Shown here in pieces: positions 9,146-18,822 of a stretch of 64,000 bases of DNA. A program made the position numbers and the translations under genes. A model generated the notes under the pieces. That model was not told where the DNA came from. It made no database searches and saw only the letters and a list, made by a program, of their open reading frames with translations. Each line of letters opens with the position of its first letter. The first letter of the stretch is position 1. Source of the stretch: a bacterium (GTDB lineage: Bacteria > Planctomycetota > Planctomycetia > Planctomycetales > Planctomycetaceae); assembly GCA_016125225.1 (NCBI GenBank), contig WGME01000014.1, positions 124,001-188,000 of the forward strand, read 5' to 3'.

Positions 9146-10540
9146 TCACACTTCAAAGCTGTCGCCGAAGCCGGGGATGATGGCCGGTTCATCGCAGACA
9201 TGGTCAATCAACTGCGCCAATGCCGTGGCGGCTGTTGGTTCTCCATGCACGATGAAGGCCCGGCCGATGCCCCGGTTGTTGGCGAAATGGTCGAACCACC
9301 ACTTGAAGTCTTCCGCATCGGCATGGGCCGATAGGCCGGAAAGGGCTTCGACATCGGCCTTGAGCGGCACTTCGTGGTCGAAAATCCGCAGGTAGGGCCG
9401 CCGTTCCTGAATCCGCCGCCCGAGAGTGTGGGCCGCCTGAAAGCCGATCAGCACGATGGTGTTGTTGGGATCACCCGCACCATGTTTCAGGTGATGCACC
9501 ACGCGGCCGCTTTCACACATGCCGCTGGAGGCAATGACGACAAACGGGTCGGTGAGCCGGTTGAGCGACGCACTTTCTGCAGCCGAACGGATATACCGTA
9601 AACCGGGGAACGAAAACGGATCGCGGTCGGTTTGCAGTTCCCGTTGCAGTTGGGCATCGAGCACATTGAGATGCCGTTTGTAGACCGACGTGATTTCGAG
9701 CGAGAGCGGACTATCAACGTAAACGGGAATGGAGGGCAGCCGTCCTTCATTGAACATGCGGTTCAAAAAGTAAACCAGCGTTTGTGTGCGTCCCAGGCTG
9801 AAAGCGGGAATGATGACACGGCCACGCCGCTCTGCAGCCTGATGAATGATCCGCTCCAGATGGACTTCGATGTCATGAGCTGCAGGGTGAATCCGGTCAC
9901 CATATGTGCTCTCGGTGATCAGCAGGTCGCAACCCTCCACCAACTGAGGGTCACGCAGCAGCGGGAGACCTCGGCGACCGAGATCGCCTGAGAATACCAC
10001 CCGCTTCCATTCCCCTTTGTCCTGAATCTCCAGTTCGGTAATGGCCGAACCGAGGATGTGGCCGGCGTCGCTGAATCGCAGCTTCACATCCGGAGCCAGA
10101 TAATGCCATTCGCCGTAGGAGATGGTTTCCATCAGCTTGACGGTACGCTCGGCATGACCTTCATCGTACAGCGGTTCGACAGAGGGATGATGCGGGCCCA
10201 GTTTTCGCCGGAGATAACGGGCATCTTCTTCCTGAATGCCGGCCGAATCGCGCAGCATCACACTGGCGACGTCGGCGGTTGCGGGAGTACAGAAAATCGG
10301 GCCGCGAAAGCCCGCCTTGTAAAGTCCGGGGAGATTGCCGCAATGGTCGGTGTGGGCGTGCGAAAGAATTACCGCATCGAGATGCTTCGGATCGCAGTGG
10401 AAGCGTTCATTCTTCGCCCGAGATTCGGCTCGATGTCCCTGAAACAAGCCACAATCAAAGAGAATCCGTCGGCCGTCGCATTCGAGCAAATGCTGACTAC
10501 CCGTGACCTCACCCGCCGCGCCATAGAATGTGATTTTCAT
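9146..10540 (-). CDS. Beta-CASP metallo-beta-lactamase-fold RNA-processing enzyme
   Basis: 464 residues from the Met of MKITFYGAAGEVTGS; 26 in-frame upstream codons lack family similarity. It has the MBL zinc motif HAHTDHCG, downstream SDAGHILGSA and SGDLGRRG, then the beta-CASP features AFSLGRTQ and SSGMCESGRVVHHL and the final VHGEP motif of the RNA-specificity domain. The family comprises CPSF-73-like endo/exoribonucleases; the substrate is unknown. It is cytoplasmic, with no signal sequence. It converges on the metal lipoprotein gene, and a TGTGAT-GATA-ATCACA hairpin overlaps its stop region. Confidence 0.93.
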   Translation of the reverse strand: MKITFYGAAGEVTGSQHLLECDGRRILFDCGLFQGHRAESRAKNERFHCDPKHLDAVILSHAHTDHCGNLPGLYKAGFRGPIFCTPATADVASVMLRDSAGIQEEDARYLRRKLGPHHPSVEPLYDEGHAERTVKLMETISYGEWHYLAPDVKLRFSDAGHILGSAITELEIQDKGEWKRVVFSGDLGRRGLPLLRDPQLVEGCDLLITESTYGDRIHPAAHDIEVHLERIIHQAAERRGRVIIPAFSLGRTQTLVYFLNRMFNEGRLPSIPVYVDSPLSLEITSVYKRHLNVLDAQLQRELQTDRDPFSFPGLRYIRSAAESASLNRLTDPFVVIASSGMCESGRVVHHLKHGAGDPNNTIVLIGFQAAHTLGRRIQERRPYLRIFDHEVPLKADVEALSGLSAHADAEDFKWWFDHFANNRGIGRAFIVHGEPTAATALAQLIDHVCDEPAIIPGFGDSFEV

Positions 10541-10624
10541 ACCCGACAGGATCGCAGATTGCCACGGTGCCGCCAAGTATGAATGCGGTCCAGTACCATC
10601 AATTTGTGACCGTCGCATCGGGTA

Positions 10625-11200
10625 TCAAGCATCAATTTCGTCGGGTTCACCCAGAACCTCATTCAGCAGGTCGGTCAATTGGCGTTCCGCCGCGAATTCA
10701 CGAATCGCATCGTTCTCGGCAGGATTGACGAGTTGCATCAGCTGTCGCACGTCACGTCGACTTTTGTGACTGCCCTTGCTGATCCAGATCAGCTTGGAGA
10801 GCACCAGGTCGCCACGTGATGCAATGGGAATTTGCAGCGTTGGTGTTAAGTTAACGCTGAGCGAACGTTTCAGTTCACCAGGGATGAGTTCCCGAGGATA
10901 AATGTCGAGTTTGACGCATTCCCGCACGTCGATCATCTGGAACATCCGACCTCGACTGACGGCATCTCGAATGACAGCGTCATCGACCAGCCAATCGCCC
11001 GATTGAACAGCTGACAGGAATTCTTCCAGACACCCCTGAAGTTGCTGGGGATCAACCACAAGGTCCGCATCCTGTGTCAGCCGCGGCTCGGCATAGTAGA
11101 CGCTTACGAGACCACCTGTCAGATGAAAGCGGATTCCCAACTGCCTGAGAAGCTCGGCGACCCGCGCAATCACGGGAAAGAAAACCTCAGGGCTGAACAT
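10625..11200 (-). CDS. AbiEii/DUF6036-like nucleotidyltransferase
   Basis: 191 residues. The N-terminal region has a nucleotidyltransferase-fold signature: a GG motif (HLTGGLVSVYYAEPR) followed by the DxD catalytic pair in TQDADLVVD. A later Lys/Arg segment (SRGDLVLSKLIWISKGSHKSRRDVRQL) resembles the DLxxLK region of AbiEii-like and minimal nucleotidyltransferases. It may transfer nucleotides to protein or RNA. It overlaps the upstream 79-residue gene by 14 nt, an arrangement like a toxin-antitoxin pair, but the catalytic function and toxicity are inferred only. Confidence 0.75.
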   Translation of the reverse strand: MFSPEVFFPVIARVAELLRQLGIRFHLTGGLVSVYYAEPRLTQDADLVVDPQQLQGCLEEFLSAVQSGDWLVDDAVIRDAVSRGRMFQMIDVRECVKLDIYPRELIPGELKRSLSVNLTPTLQIPIASRGDLVLSKLIWISKGSHKSRRDVRQLMQLVNPAENDAIREFAAERQLTDLLNEVLGEPDEIDA

Positions 11201-11426
11201 CGCGCAGTTTCCGTTCGATCAATGTTCGTGCCTGCAGGTCACCCTGGTACAATCTCATTGCGACTTCCCATCGCAGACGTTCCGTCGAGATATCGCCCAA
11301 TTGGTCACGTAGCTGTCGAGCGTAGAGATCACGAACCCAATGCAACAGAGAATGGGCGCGAGCCAATCTTTGAGCAGGCGTCATCGCATCAATGGATTGT
11401 TGATAGGCATCTTCAACCAGAGGCAT
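11187..11426 (-). CDS. Small partner protein of the nucleotidyltransferase
   Basis: 79 residues from the ATG at 11426, which has GGAAAG about 8 nt upstream; a longer frame begins at 11459. It is highly charged and mostly helical (QRLARAHSLLHWVRDLYARQLRDQ). It contains no DNA-binding motif I can name. Its 3' end overlaps the nucleotidyltransferase start by 14 nt, so the two are translationally coupled. The position and size fit an antitoxin or accessory subunit. Confidence 0.65.
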   Translation of the reverse strand: MPLVEDAYQQSIDAMTPAQRLARAHSLLHWVRDLYARQLRDQLGDISTERLRWEVAMRLYQGDLQARTLIERKLRDVQP

Positions 11427-11685
11427 CGTAACGACTTTCCGCGCGCCAACTGCGATCAAAGCTAGACGTGTTCCGGCGGCTGATTTTGCGCACGTCCCTT
11501 CCTGATTCTAGCAGGGTGCCAGCGAATCGGTAGGGCATCAATCATCAACACCCATGCAAGTTGGGGTTAAGCTGAGCAGCCTCCGCACAGATTTCCCTAT
11601 TGACGGCATAGTGAGATTGTGCGATGGAGTAGGGTTTCATCAAAACCGGTTCGCACTGAGGCGAGCCAGTGACGGGGGGGCAGGG

Positions 11686-12855
11686 ATGCACGTTTTCTTT
11701 TCCGTTGGCGAGCCCAGTGGCGATCAACACGCGGCGTGTTTGATTGACGAGTTGCGCCGTCGGCAGCCGAGTTTGCGGGTCACGGGTTATGGCGGCCCGT
11801 TGATGGAGCAGGCGGGCTGTCAGTTGCTCTTCCCGCTGACAAATATGGCAGTGATGGGTATTTTTGCGGTGATTCCCAAGCTCTGGGAATTTTACCAGCT
11901 CTATCGGAAAGCCAAAGATTACCTCGCCCGGCACAAGCCCGACGTGGTGGTGCTGGTCGATTTTCCCGGGTTCAATTTCTGGATCGCGAAAGCGGCCAAA
12001 GCCCAGGGAATCCCGGTCGCCTATTACATGCCGCCGCAACTGTGGGCCTGGGCACCGTGGCGCATCAGGAAGGTGCGCAAGTTTGTCGACTTGGTGCTCT
12101 CGGGGTTGCCGTTCGAAACGGAATGGTATGCCAAACGCGGCATTCCCGCCCTGTATGTCGGCCATCCGTTCTTTGACGAGGTCGCGGAACATCCGCTGGA
12201 TGCATCCTTCCTGCGGGAATGGACTCCGTCGCGTGGACGAACGGTGGCATTGCTGCCAGGCTCTCGCCGCCATGAAGTCGAACACAATTGGCCGCTGCTA
12301 CAGGAAGCGGCCAGACGACTCTACGCCCGGCATCCGAATACTCAGTTTCTGATTGCCAACTACAAGGAATCACAACGGCAGTGGTGTCAGAATGAGTACC
12401 GCAATTCCGGGGCCGAGGTTCCGCTGACGTTCTTTGTCGGAAAGACTTCCGAAATCATTCAACTGGCCGATTGCGCCATGATGGTCTCTGGCTCGGTCAG
12501 TCTCGAAATGCTGGCCCGTGGCACCCCCGCCACGGTGGTTTACTGTGCAGGACGCGTGACCTACCTGATTGGCCGCCTACTGGTCACTATCAAGTATTTC
12601 TCGCTGCCGAACCTGATCGCGAATCGCCCGTTGATGCCCGAGCACTTGTGTGTCGGCGACCCTGAACCCGCTATTCAGGCCCTCACTGCCGATGTCGACC
12701 GCTGGCTGAGCGATCCCGCCACGCTCACACAAATCCAGGCGGAGTTTGCCGAGCTGAAGCGATCAATCGGCGCGGCCGGCGCGACCAAGCGCGTCGCTGA
12801 AGTGATTGAGCATCGGTGGTTGATGCCTCCCGAAGATTTCGCAAAAGCGGCTTGA
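11686..12855 (+). CDS. lpxB: Lipid-A-disaccharide synthase
   Basis: 389 residues from ATG 11686, preceded by a G-rich Shine-Dalgarno (GGGGGGGCAGGG); the upstream 44 in-frame codons were rejected because MHVFFSVGEPSGDQHA is the conserved family start. Family segments include GEPSGD, YYMPPQLWAWAPWRIRK, LPGSRRHEVEHNWPLL and MMVSGSVSLEMLARGTP. It joins UDP-2,3-diacylglucosamine and lipid X to form the lipid A disaccharide at the inner membrane (GT19). Its presence supports an LPS-bearing outer membrane. The stop codon abuts the stop of the convergent zinc-ribbon gene with no intervening base. Confidence 0.95.
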   Translation: MHVFFSVGEPSGDQHAACLIDELRRRQPSLRVTGYGGPLMEQAGCQLLFPLTNMAVMGIFAVIPKLWEFYQLYRKAKDYLARHKPDVVVLVDFPGFNFWIAKAAKAQGIPVAYYMPPQLWAWAPWRIRKVRKFVDLVLSGLPFETEWYAKRGIPALYVGHPFFDEVAEHPLDASFLREWTPSRGRTVALLPGSRRHEVEHNWPLLQEAARRLYARHPNTQFLIANYKESQRQWCQNEYRNSGAEVPLTFFVGKTSEIIQLADCAMMVSGSVSLEMLARGTPATVVYCAGRVTYLIGRLLVTIKYFSLPNLIANRPLMPEHLCVGDPEPAIQALTADVDRWLSDPATLTQIQAEFAELKRSIGAAGATKRVAEVIEHRWLMPPEDFAKAA

Positions 12856-13518
12856 TTACGCTGCCCGGCGATCGCTTTGCTCAGCCTGCCCAGGCTGCTT
12901 ACGGCGCAGCAATTTGCGGAAGCGTTTCATTTCGCGGGCGATGTCTCGGCGGTGCTGTTCCAAACCATGCGAGACCAAAGTCACCACTCCCACAAACAGC
13001 AGCATCTGCCCGACGGTGGTCAATAACCAACCGGTGATGGCCTGCTGCATGGTCCCACCGAACTGGCTCACCACGATGAGTGCCGTTCCACAAGTTAACA
13101 GTAAGACACCCAAGTAGGCTGCCATTTGCCCGCCCACCGACACCCAGTTGCTCAAGGGTTCGATGTGACGAGGCATTCGTCGGATCGGCTGTTGCGGGAT
13201 GGGTTGACGGTCTTCGACTTGGTGCTCAGCTTCTGATTCATTAGAGAGCGACGGGTCGGTGATTTGTAAAGGTGTCGGTGGTGGGGCGATCCGTGAGGTG
13301 GCAGGACTTGATTTGGGGACACCGATACCTTCCGCCGACCAGCGAGCCAGGAGCTCTGTCGCATCGCGAGTGGTTGCAGAAGAGAGCCGCGGCCCCTGTG
13401 TGGGAACCGCCCCCGATGCAGCCAACCCCGTTTCGGTGCCACAACGGGCGCAATGCAGACGACGCTCGTCAGCCGAAAGTTCGGCGGCGACATCGGCCAG
13501 GCAGGTGGGGCACCACAT
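12856..13518 (-). CDS. Zinc-ribbon, two-TM membrane protein of unknown function
   Basis: 220 residues from the ATG at 13518 (MWCPTCLADVAAEL); a longer frame to 13836 would run through the recA promoter and is rejected. The N-terminal zinc ribbon uses CPTC and CARC. A Pro/Ser-rich linker follows, then two membrane helices (MAAYLGVLLLTCGTALIVV and WLLTTVGQMLLFVGVVTLV) and a strongly basic C-terminal tail (REMKRFRKLLRRK). It probably sits in the inner membrane. It is divergent from recA; nothing else indicates its job. Confidence 0.75.
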   Translation of the reverse strand: MWCPTCLADVAAELSADERRLHCARCGTETGLAASGAVPTQGPRLSSATTRDATELLARWSAEGIGVPKSSPATSRIAPPPTPLQITDPSLSNESEAEHQVEDRQPIPQQPIRRMPRHIEPLSNWVSVGGQMAAYLGVLLLTCGTALIVVSQFGGTMQQAITGWLLTTVGQMLLFVGVVTLVSHGLEQHRRDIAREMKRFRKLLRRKQPGQAEQSDRRAA

Positions 13519-13714
13519 AGCAATTCTCCACGACCCGGTCAGCAAAGGACCAGACCGATTCAAGTGGTAGCACCAGTCCCGATTCCCTATCAATCCCGAA
13601 TCAGCAGCAGCCTTTGCACTTAGCATCGCCGCCGAAAATTGCAGGTCGGCCGCCGATAGGGATCGGCAGAATTTGCATCGATGTGTGATTTTCGAGGAAG
13701 TGTGATAGCGACCC

Positions 13715-13743
13715 TTGAACCGACTACGGGTTCTGACTAGTAT
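13715..13743 (+). promoter_or_regulatory. recA promoter with internal inverted repeat
   Basis: TTGAAC (13715-13720) and TAGTAT (13738-13743) are spaced 17 nt apart, a good sigma70-type promoter about 85 nt upstream of the recA ATG. GAAC (13717-13720) and GTTC (13730-13733) form an inverted repeat overlapping the -35 and spacer, recalling LexA half-sites (GAAC/GTTC) but with a 9-nt gap. The rest of the 310-nt interval 13519-13829 shows no other structure I can support. Confidence 0.5.
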
Positions 13744-13829
13744 TCCTACGTCCACGCACCGGCTGGCGTTTTCGGCGCTCGCGTAGTGGACTATTGTCAA
13801 GACTTCATCGCAGAAGGATCGCCCCCACA

Positions 13830-14903
<1,074 letters not shown>

Positions 14904-15000
14904 CCGCGGAGGAAATTCCGCTACCCCGATGGCCGCAGAATCAGTAACCTGAAAGGCTGTTCGCAGTCGACACCGAGAGCCGATTTCGGGGGAGTTCCAC

Positions 15001-16551
15001 GTGCCTGATCCACACGATCTGCCAGGCAGCCGGCGCTGGTGCCACCAGTGCCGATGGGGAACTTTCCTGCTGTTCTGGTGCGGTCTTGCGCAGATCTGCC
15101 AAGGCCAAAGTCAGGATGGACTGGCTGCCGCCGTGGCGCTGGAGCAGTCGCTCACGCAATTGATTGAACAGGTCGAACCATCGGTGGTCAGCGTGGCCCG
15201 CTACCGTCCGCAACCGGGTGGCCTGTCTGCCCAGGTGGAGGGGCGATTCCTGCAACCGGGCATGGTTCCGACCATGGAAACCGCACGCGACCTGATTCCC
15301 AATCAGTTCGCCACAGGCATCATTATTGCCCCGAAAGACAGCGATGAGCGGTATGTTTTAACGACATATCATGCAGTGCGGGGTGCCCCCGTTTTCGGTC
15401 AGTCCGGAAGTGGGGATGGATCACGACTGGAAGTGGCCTTCACCTCGCGGCGTGTGTGTGCCGCAACGATCTATGCAGCCGACCCCCGCAGTGATCTCGC
15501 CGTTCTCCAAATCGACTGGCAATCAGCGGGGTTGCAACTCTCGCAATTGCGGCCACTGTCATGGAGTGAATCTCCCGAAGTCCGCAAGGGCCAACTGGTG
15601 GTCACGGTGGGGAATCCCTACTGGATCGCCCGCGATGGTTCCGCCAGTGCGGGATGGGCCATGGTCTCGAATCTGGCTCGTCGCCCCACATCGACCTCGC
15701 CAACGTTGCCCGGCCCGAAAACCCTCGACGGCCTGGGAGGCTTGATTCACCTCGATGCCCGGATCGCCGTCGGTTCCAGTGGTGCTCCCGTTGTGAATCT
15801 CAAGGGGCAACTGGTCGGGGTAACATCGTCCATCGCGGCCATCGATGGCTTTGAACGCTCCGGAGGCTTTGCCTTCCCGATGAACTCCACCACCGAATGG
15901 ATCGTGGAAACCTTGCTGCAAGGGTTTGAAGTGGAATACGGCTTTCTGGGTGTGACGCCGCGTTCCGAGTCACGCATCCCTCCCGGGCTTACCACTCAAC
16001 CCTCAGCCGCCCGGGTCGAATCGGTTCTCGACAACTCTCCCGCTCAAGAGGCCGGACTGCGTCTGGGTGATCTCGTTCTCTCAGTCGATGGTCAGACCGT
16101 CTATTCCGATCTCGATCTGATGAGAGAAGTGACGCTGCATCCGCCGGGTACCATCGTGAAGTTGACAGTCCTGCGGGGACTTCGTCCCGAGCCACGCACC
16201 GTCGCGGTGAAACTCGGGAAATGGCCGACGTCTGATGACGAGGCCATCATCGCCAGCCAGGAACGCTATCCCGCCTGGCGAGGTTTGACGCTGGATTACC
16301 CGACAGCCCGCCATCAATTCCTGGGAAGCCCACCGCACCTGCAACAGGCCGTTCTGATTCGAGCGGTCTCAGCGGACAGTGTCGCTCAGCGTGCCGGGCT
16401 TGAACCCGGCCTGTTCGTGGCCATGGTGAACCGCACGCGTGTGCAAACCCCTGACGAATTCACCGCCGCTGTCAAAGGTCTCACCGGTCCGGTGACCCTC
16501 ACGGTGATCCTCACGGATGACACCACGAAGACCGTGACGCTCGCCGAATAA
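15001..16551 (+). CDS. Secreted trypsin-like (HtrA/DegP-type) serine protease with PDZ domains
   Basis: 516 residues from GTG 15001, chosen because GGGGGAG lies 6-7 nt upstream and a signal sequence follows (WGTFLLFWCGLAQICQG). The catalytic triad is recognisable: His in TTYHAVRGA (about 122), Asp in DPRSDLAVLQ (about 164), Ser in VGSSGAPVVN (about 258). Two PDZ-like domains follow, with SVLDNSPAQEAGLRLGDLVLSVDG (first 15 residues diagnostic) and VSADSVAQRAGLEPG. It should act in the periplasm on misfolded or regulatory proteins. The active-site GSSGAP differs slightly from the usual GNSGGP. The gene may be cotranscribed with recA, 97 nt upstream. Confidence 0.9.
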   Translation: MPDPHDLPGSRRWCHQCRWGTFLLFWCGLAQICQGQSQDGLAAAVALEQSLTQLIEQVEPSVVSVARYRPQPGGLSAQVEGRFLQPGMVPTMETARDLIPNQFATGIIIAPKDSDERYVLTTYHAVRGAPVFGQSGSGDGSRLEVAFTSRRVCAATIYAADPRSDLAVLQIDWQSAGLQLSQLRPLSWSESPEVRKGQLVVTVGNPYWIARDGSASAGWAMVSNLARRPTSTSPTLPGPKTLDGLGGLIHLDARIAVGSSGAPVVNLKGQLVGVTSSIAAIDGFERSGGFAFPMNSTTEWIVETLLQGFEVEYGFLGVTPRSESRIPPGLTTQPSAARVESVLDNSPAQEAGLRLGDLVLSVDGQTVYSDLDLMREVTLHPPGTIVKLTVLRGLRPEPRTVAVKLGKWPTSDDEAIIASQERYPAWRGLTLDYPTARHQFLGSPPHLQQAVLIRAVSADSVAQRAGLEPGLFVAMVNRTRVQTPDEFTAAVKGLTGPVTLTVILTDDTTKTVTLAE

Positions 16552-16572
16552 CTCTCGGATCGCGTTATTCGG
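16544..16572. terminator. Inverted repeat spanning both convergent stop codons
   Basis: CCGAATAAC (16544-16552) and GTTATTCGG (16564-16572) form a perfect 9-bp stem with an 11-nt loop. Each arm contains the stop codon of one convergent gene (protease and apbE), so the hairpin is coding on both sides. It could act as a bidirectional terminator or 3'-end stabiliser. Confidence 0.5.
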
Positions 16573-17617
16573 TCTTCGGAGGTTCGGCACATTCCAACTC
16601 AGAAAAGTTCGCCGTCTCCGCAGTAACCACTCGGCCATCACGATCATCCCGTGTGACGAACAGGCCGTGAACGTCAGGAGTCTTCTGTAACAGAGCCAGT
16701 CCGGTTTGTGGCCCCAGTACACAGGCGGTGGTCGCGAGAGAATCGGCGACATGCCCCTGCTTGGCCACGACCGTGATACTGCAGCGCTGAGTCAGCCCCA
16801 GTCCGGTCCGTGGATCGACGATGTGCGAATACCGCGTTCCATCGATTTCCACAAACTGGAAGGCATCACCCGATGTGGAAACCGCCGCCTGTTGCAGGCA
16901 TAACCACCGCGAAGGAGTTTCGCTCCCGGCTTCCAAAGGAGCAATCCCGATCCGCCAACCCAACTGTCCCGGTGGGGCATCTCCCACGAAGAGATCACCC
17001 GCCACTGCCACCATGGATTGCCGAAAACCATGCTCCTGGAGCGAACGATAAGCAGCTTCGGCGGCATAGCCCTTGACGACACCACCGAAGTCCATTTGCA
17101 GATCGTTTCGCAGCAGGCTGACCGATTTCTCCGCGGGGTTCAATTGGTACCCATTTCGACCAACTCGCTCCAATGCCTCGGCCAGTTCCTGTGAATCGGG
17201 CAATTGATACCGCCGCCGGGCGCGTCGCCACAACTTGCTGACCGGGCCAATCGTCACGTCAAAGGCGCCTGCCGATTTCCGGGAGAGACCGTCGGCATAA
17301 TCCAGCACAAAATAAAGGTCCGGACTGATCGTGATAACTTGCCCGATCGCTGCTTCCCGGCAGAGCCGCATGGCTTCGCTTTCGGGATCGTAATCACTGA
17401 AAATCTGGTTCAATTCGGCAACGCGCGTATAGGCCAAACGGGCGGCGTCATTTGCGGCCGCTTCCGTGCCGCCGTATAGTGTCAGGGTGACATCGACCCC
17501 CATGTGAACCTCACGAAATGTCTGTTTCGTGGGATTCTGATCATCGGCTGTGGCCAGGCCGGACATGCACATGCACACGATGGCCATCACCTGTCGAGTC
17601 ACTCGCCTGATTCGCAT
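16565..17617 (-). CDS. apbE: FAD:protein FMN transferase
   Basis: 350 residues from ATG 17617, which has AAAGG 7 nt upstream; a start 9 codons earlier (17644) would overlap the divergent gene. A signal peptide ([15 protein letters not shown]) is followed by the ApbE fold: [47 protein letters not shown] and the metal-binding [10 protein letters not shown]. It uses FAD to attach FMN covalently to Thr/Ser of target flavoproteins such as Nqr/Rnf subunits. Location is periplasmic or lipid-anchored. No target flavoprotein is encoded nearby. It is divergent from the FGE-like gene with only 25 nt between starts. Confidence 0.92.
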   Translation of the reverse strand: MRIRRVTRQVMAIVCMCMSGLATADDQNPTKQTFREVHMGVDVTLTLYGGTEAAANDAARLAYTRVAELNQIFSDYDPESEAMRLCREAAIGQVITISPDLYFVLDYADGLSRKSAGAFDVTIGPVSKLWRRARRRYQLPDSQELAEALERVGRNGYQLNPAEKSVSLLRNDLQMDFGGVVKGYAAEAAYRSLQEHGFRQSMVAVAGDLFVGDAPPGQLGWRIGIAPLEAGSETPSRWLCLQQAAVSTSGDAFQFVEIDGTRYSHIVDPRTGLGLTQRCSITVVAKQGHVADSLATTACVLGPQTGLALLQKTPDVHGLFVTRDDRDGRVVTAETANFSELECAEPPKTE

Positions 17618-17642
17618 GCTATGCCTTTGGAGTTTGAGACTC

Positions 17643-18713
17643 ATGACTTTCCGCCTCGGAATCTATCTTAGCGGTTCGCTCAGCGTTGTGCTGGGTATCA
17701 GCGTGGGAATGGCGGTTGCTGCCGAACAACCGGCTGATGCTGCTACCGAAAAAGAGATGCAGCCCTATACCGAACTGATCTCCGGCACCGACGTCAGCTT
17801 CAAGCTCGTGCCAATTCCCGGCGGGGAATTTGTGATGGGCAGCCCCGCTGGCGAGGAAGGCCGCAACGAAGATGAAGGCCCGCAGCACAAAGTCAAGCTG
17901 GAGCCATTCTGGATGGCCACCACGGAAATGACCTGGGATATCTATGATATCTGGTCGTTCAATCTCGATATTCAACGCCGCCAGATCGAAAACCTGGAGC
18001 CGACACAATTAGACAAAGTGGCCGATGGCGTGACCCGTCCGACAAAGCCCTACACCGATATGACCTTCGGCATGGGTCAGACCGGCTATCCCGCCATCTG
18101 CATGACGCAGCATGCCGCCAAGAAGTTCTGCGAATGGCTGTCGGCCAAAACCGGTCACTATTACCGTCTGCCGACCGAAGCCGAATGGGAATATGCCTGC
18201 CGCGCCGGAACCGCCACGGCCTATTCCTTCGGCGATAATGCCGACGACATCGACGACTATGCCTGGTACTACGACAACAGCAACGAAAAGTACCAGAAGG
18301 TCGGCCGCAAGAAGCCCAATCCGTGGGGTCTGTACGACATGCACGGCAATGTCTCGGAATGGTGCCTCGATAAATACGAGGCCGATTTCTACGCGAAGTT
18401 TGGCCCCGGGATGGTGGCCGAAAACCCGCTCTGCCTCCCGATGACCGAGCATCCGCGCGTGGCTCGTGGTGGTTCGTGGGATGACGATCCCCCGGTGCTG
18501 CGTAGTGCTTCGCGCATTGCTTCCTCCAAGGACTGGAAGCAACAAGATCCGCAGATTCCGCAAAGCGTGTGGTACATGACCGACGCCTTGCATGTCGGAT
18601 TCCGCGTGGTCCGTCCGTTGAAAGTCCCCACCAAGGAAGAACGCATCGCCAAGCAGTACGATGCCATTCTGCCTTCTGATGCTCGCGAAAAACCTCGATT
18701 CGACCTCGAATAA
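17643..18713 (+). CDS. SUMF1/FGE-fold secreted protein lacking the catalytic cysteines
   Basis: 356 residues from ATG 17643; the longer frame from 17550 would overlap apbE. A signal peptide ([21 protein letters not shown]) precedes a formylglycine-generating-enzyme fold: [58 protein letters not shown] and [11 protein letters not shown], ending HVGFRVVRP. Authentic aerobic FGEs carry two copper-binding cysteines just after RGGS; here that stretch is [12 protein letters not shown], with no Cys. It is therefore unlikely to make formylglycine and is better read as a SUMF1-fold binding or accessory protein. It resembles many secreted planctomycete paralogues. Confidence 0.85.
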   Translation: MTFRLGIYLSGSLSVVLGISVGMAVAAEQPADAATEKEMQPYTELISGTDVSFKLVPIPGGEFVMGSPAGEEGRNEDEGPQHKVKLEPFWMATTEMTWDIYDIWSFNLDIQRRQIENLEPTQLDKVADGVTRPTKPYTDMTFGMGQTGYPAICMTQHAAKKFCEWLSAKTGHYYRLPTEAEWEYACRAGTATAYSFGDNADDIDDYAWYYDNSNEKYQKVGRKKPNPWGLYDMHGNVSEWCLDKYEADFYAKFGPGMVAENPLCLPMTEHPRVARGGSWDDDPPVLRSASRIASSKDWKQQDPQIPQSVWYMTDALHVGFRVVRPLKVPTKEERIAKQYDAILPSDAREKPRFDLE

Positions 18714-18729
18714 TGAATGATTTCTGCGT

Positions 18730-18766
18730 ACCGGTGATCCCTGCTATTGGCAATGGGATCACCGGT
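18730..18766 (+). terminator. Strong hairpin after FGE-like gene
   Basis: ACCGGTGATCCC (18730-18741) pairs perfectly with GGGATCACCGGT (18755-18766) around a 13-nt loop that can itself form a TGC/GCA minihelix. No T-run follows. Its position 16 nt after the stop suggests a terminator or mRNA 3' structure. Confidence 0.5.
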
Positions 18767-18822
18767 CGCAACGCTTGCTACATCACCTGTCTGCTACTTG
18801 TCGCTTCAACTGGGAGTTGCTC

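Noticed and set aside
17643-18713. Treating the SUMF1-fold protein as the maturase of the sulfatase at 58045-59649.
   Set aside because: The cysteine pair required for formylglycine generation is absent after RGGS.
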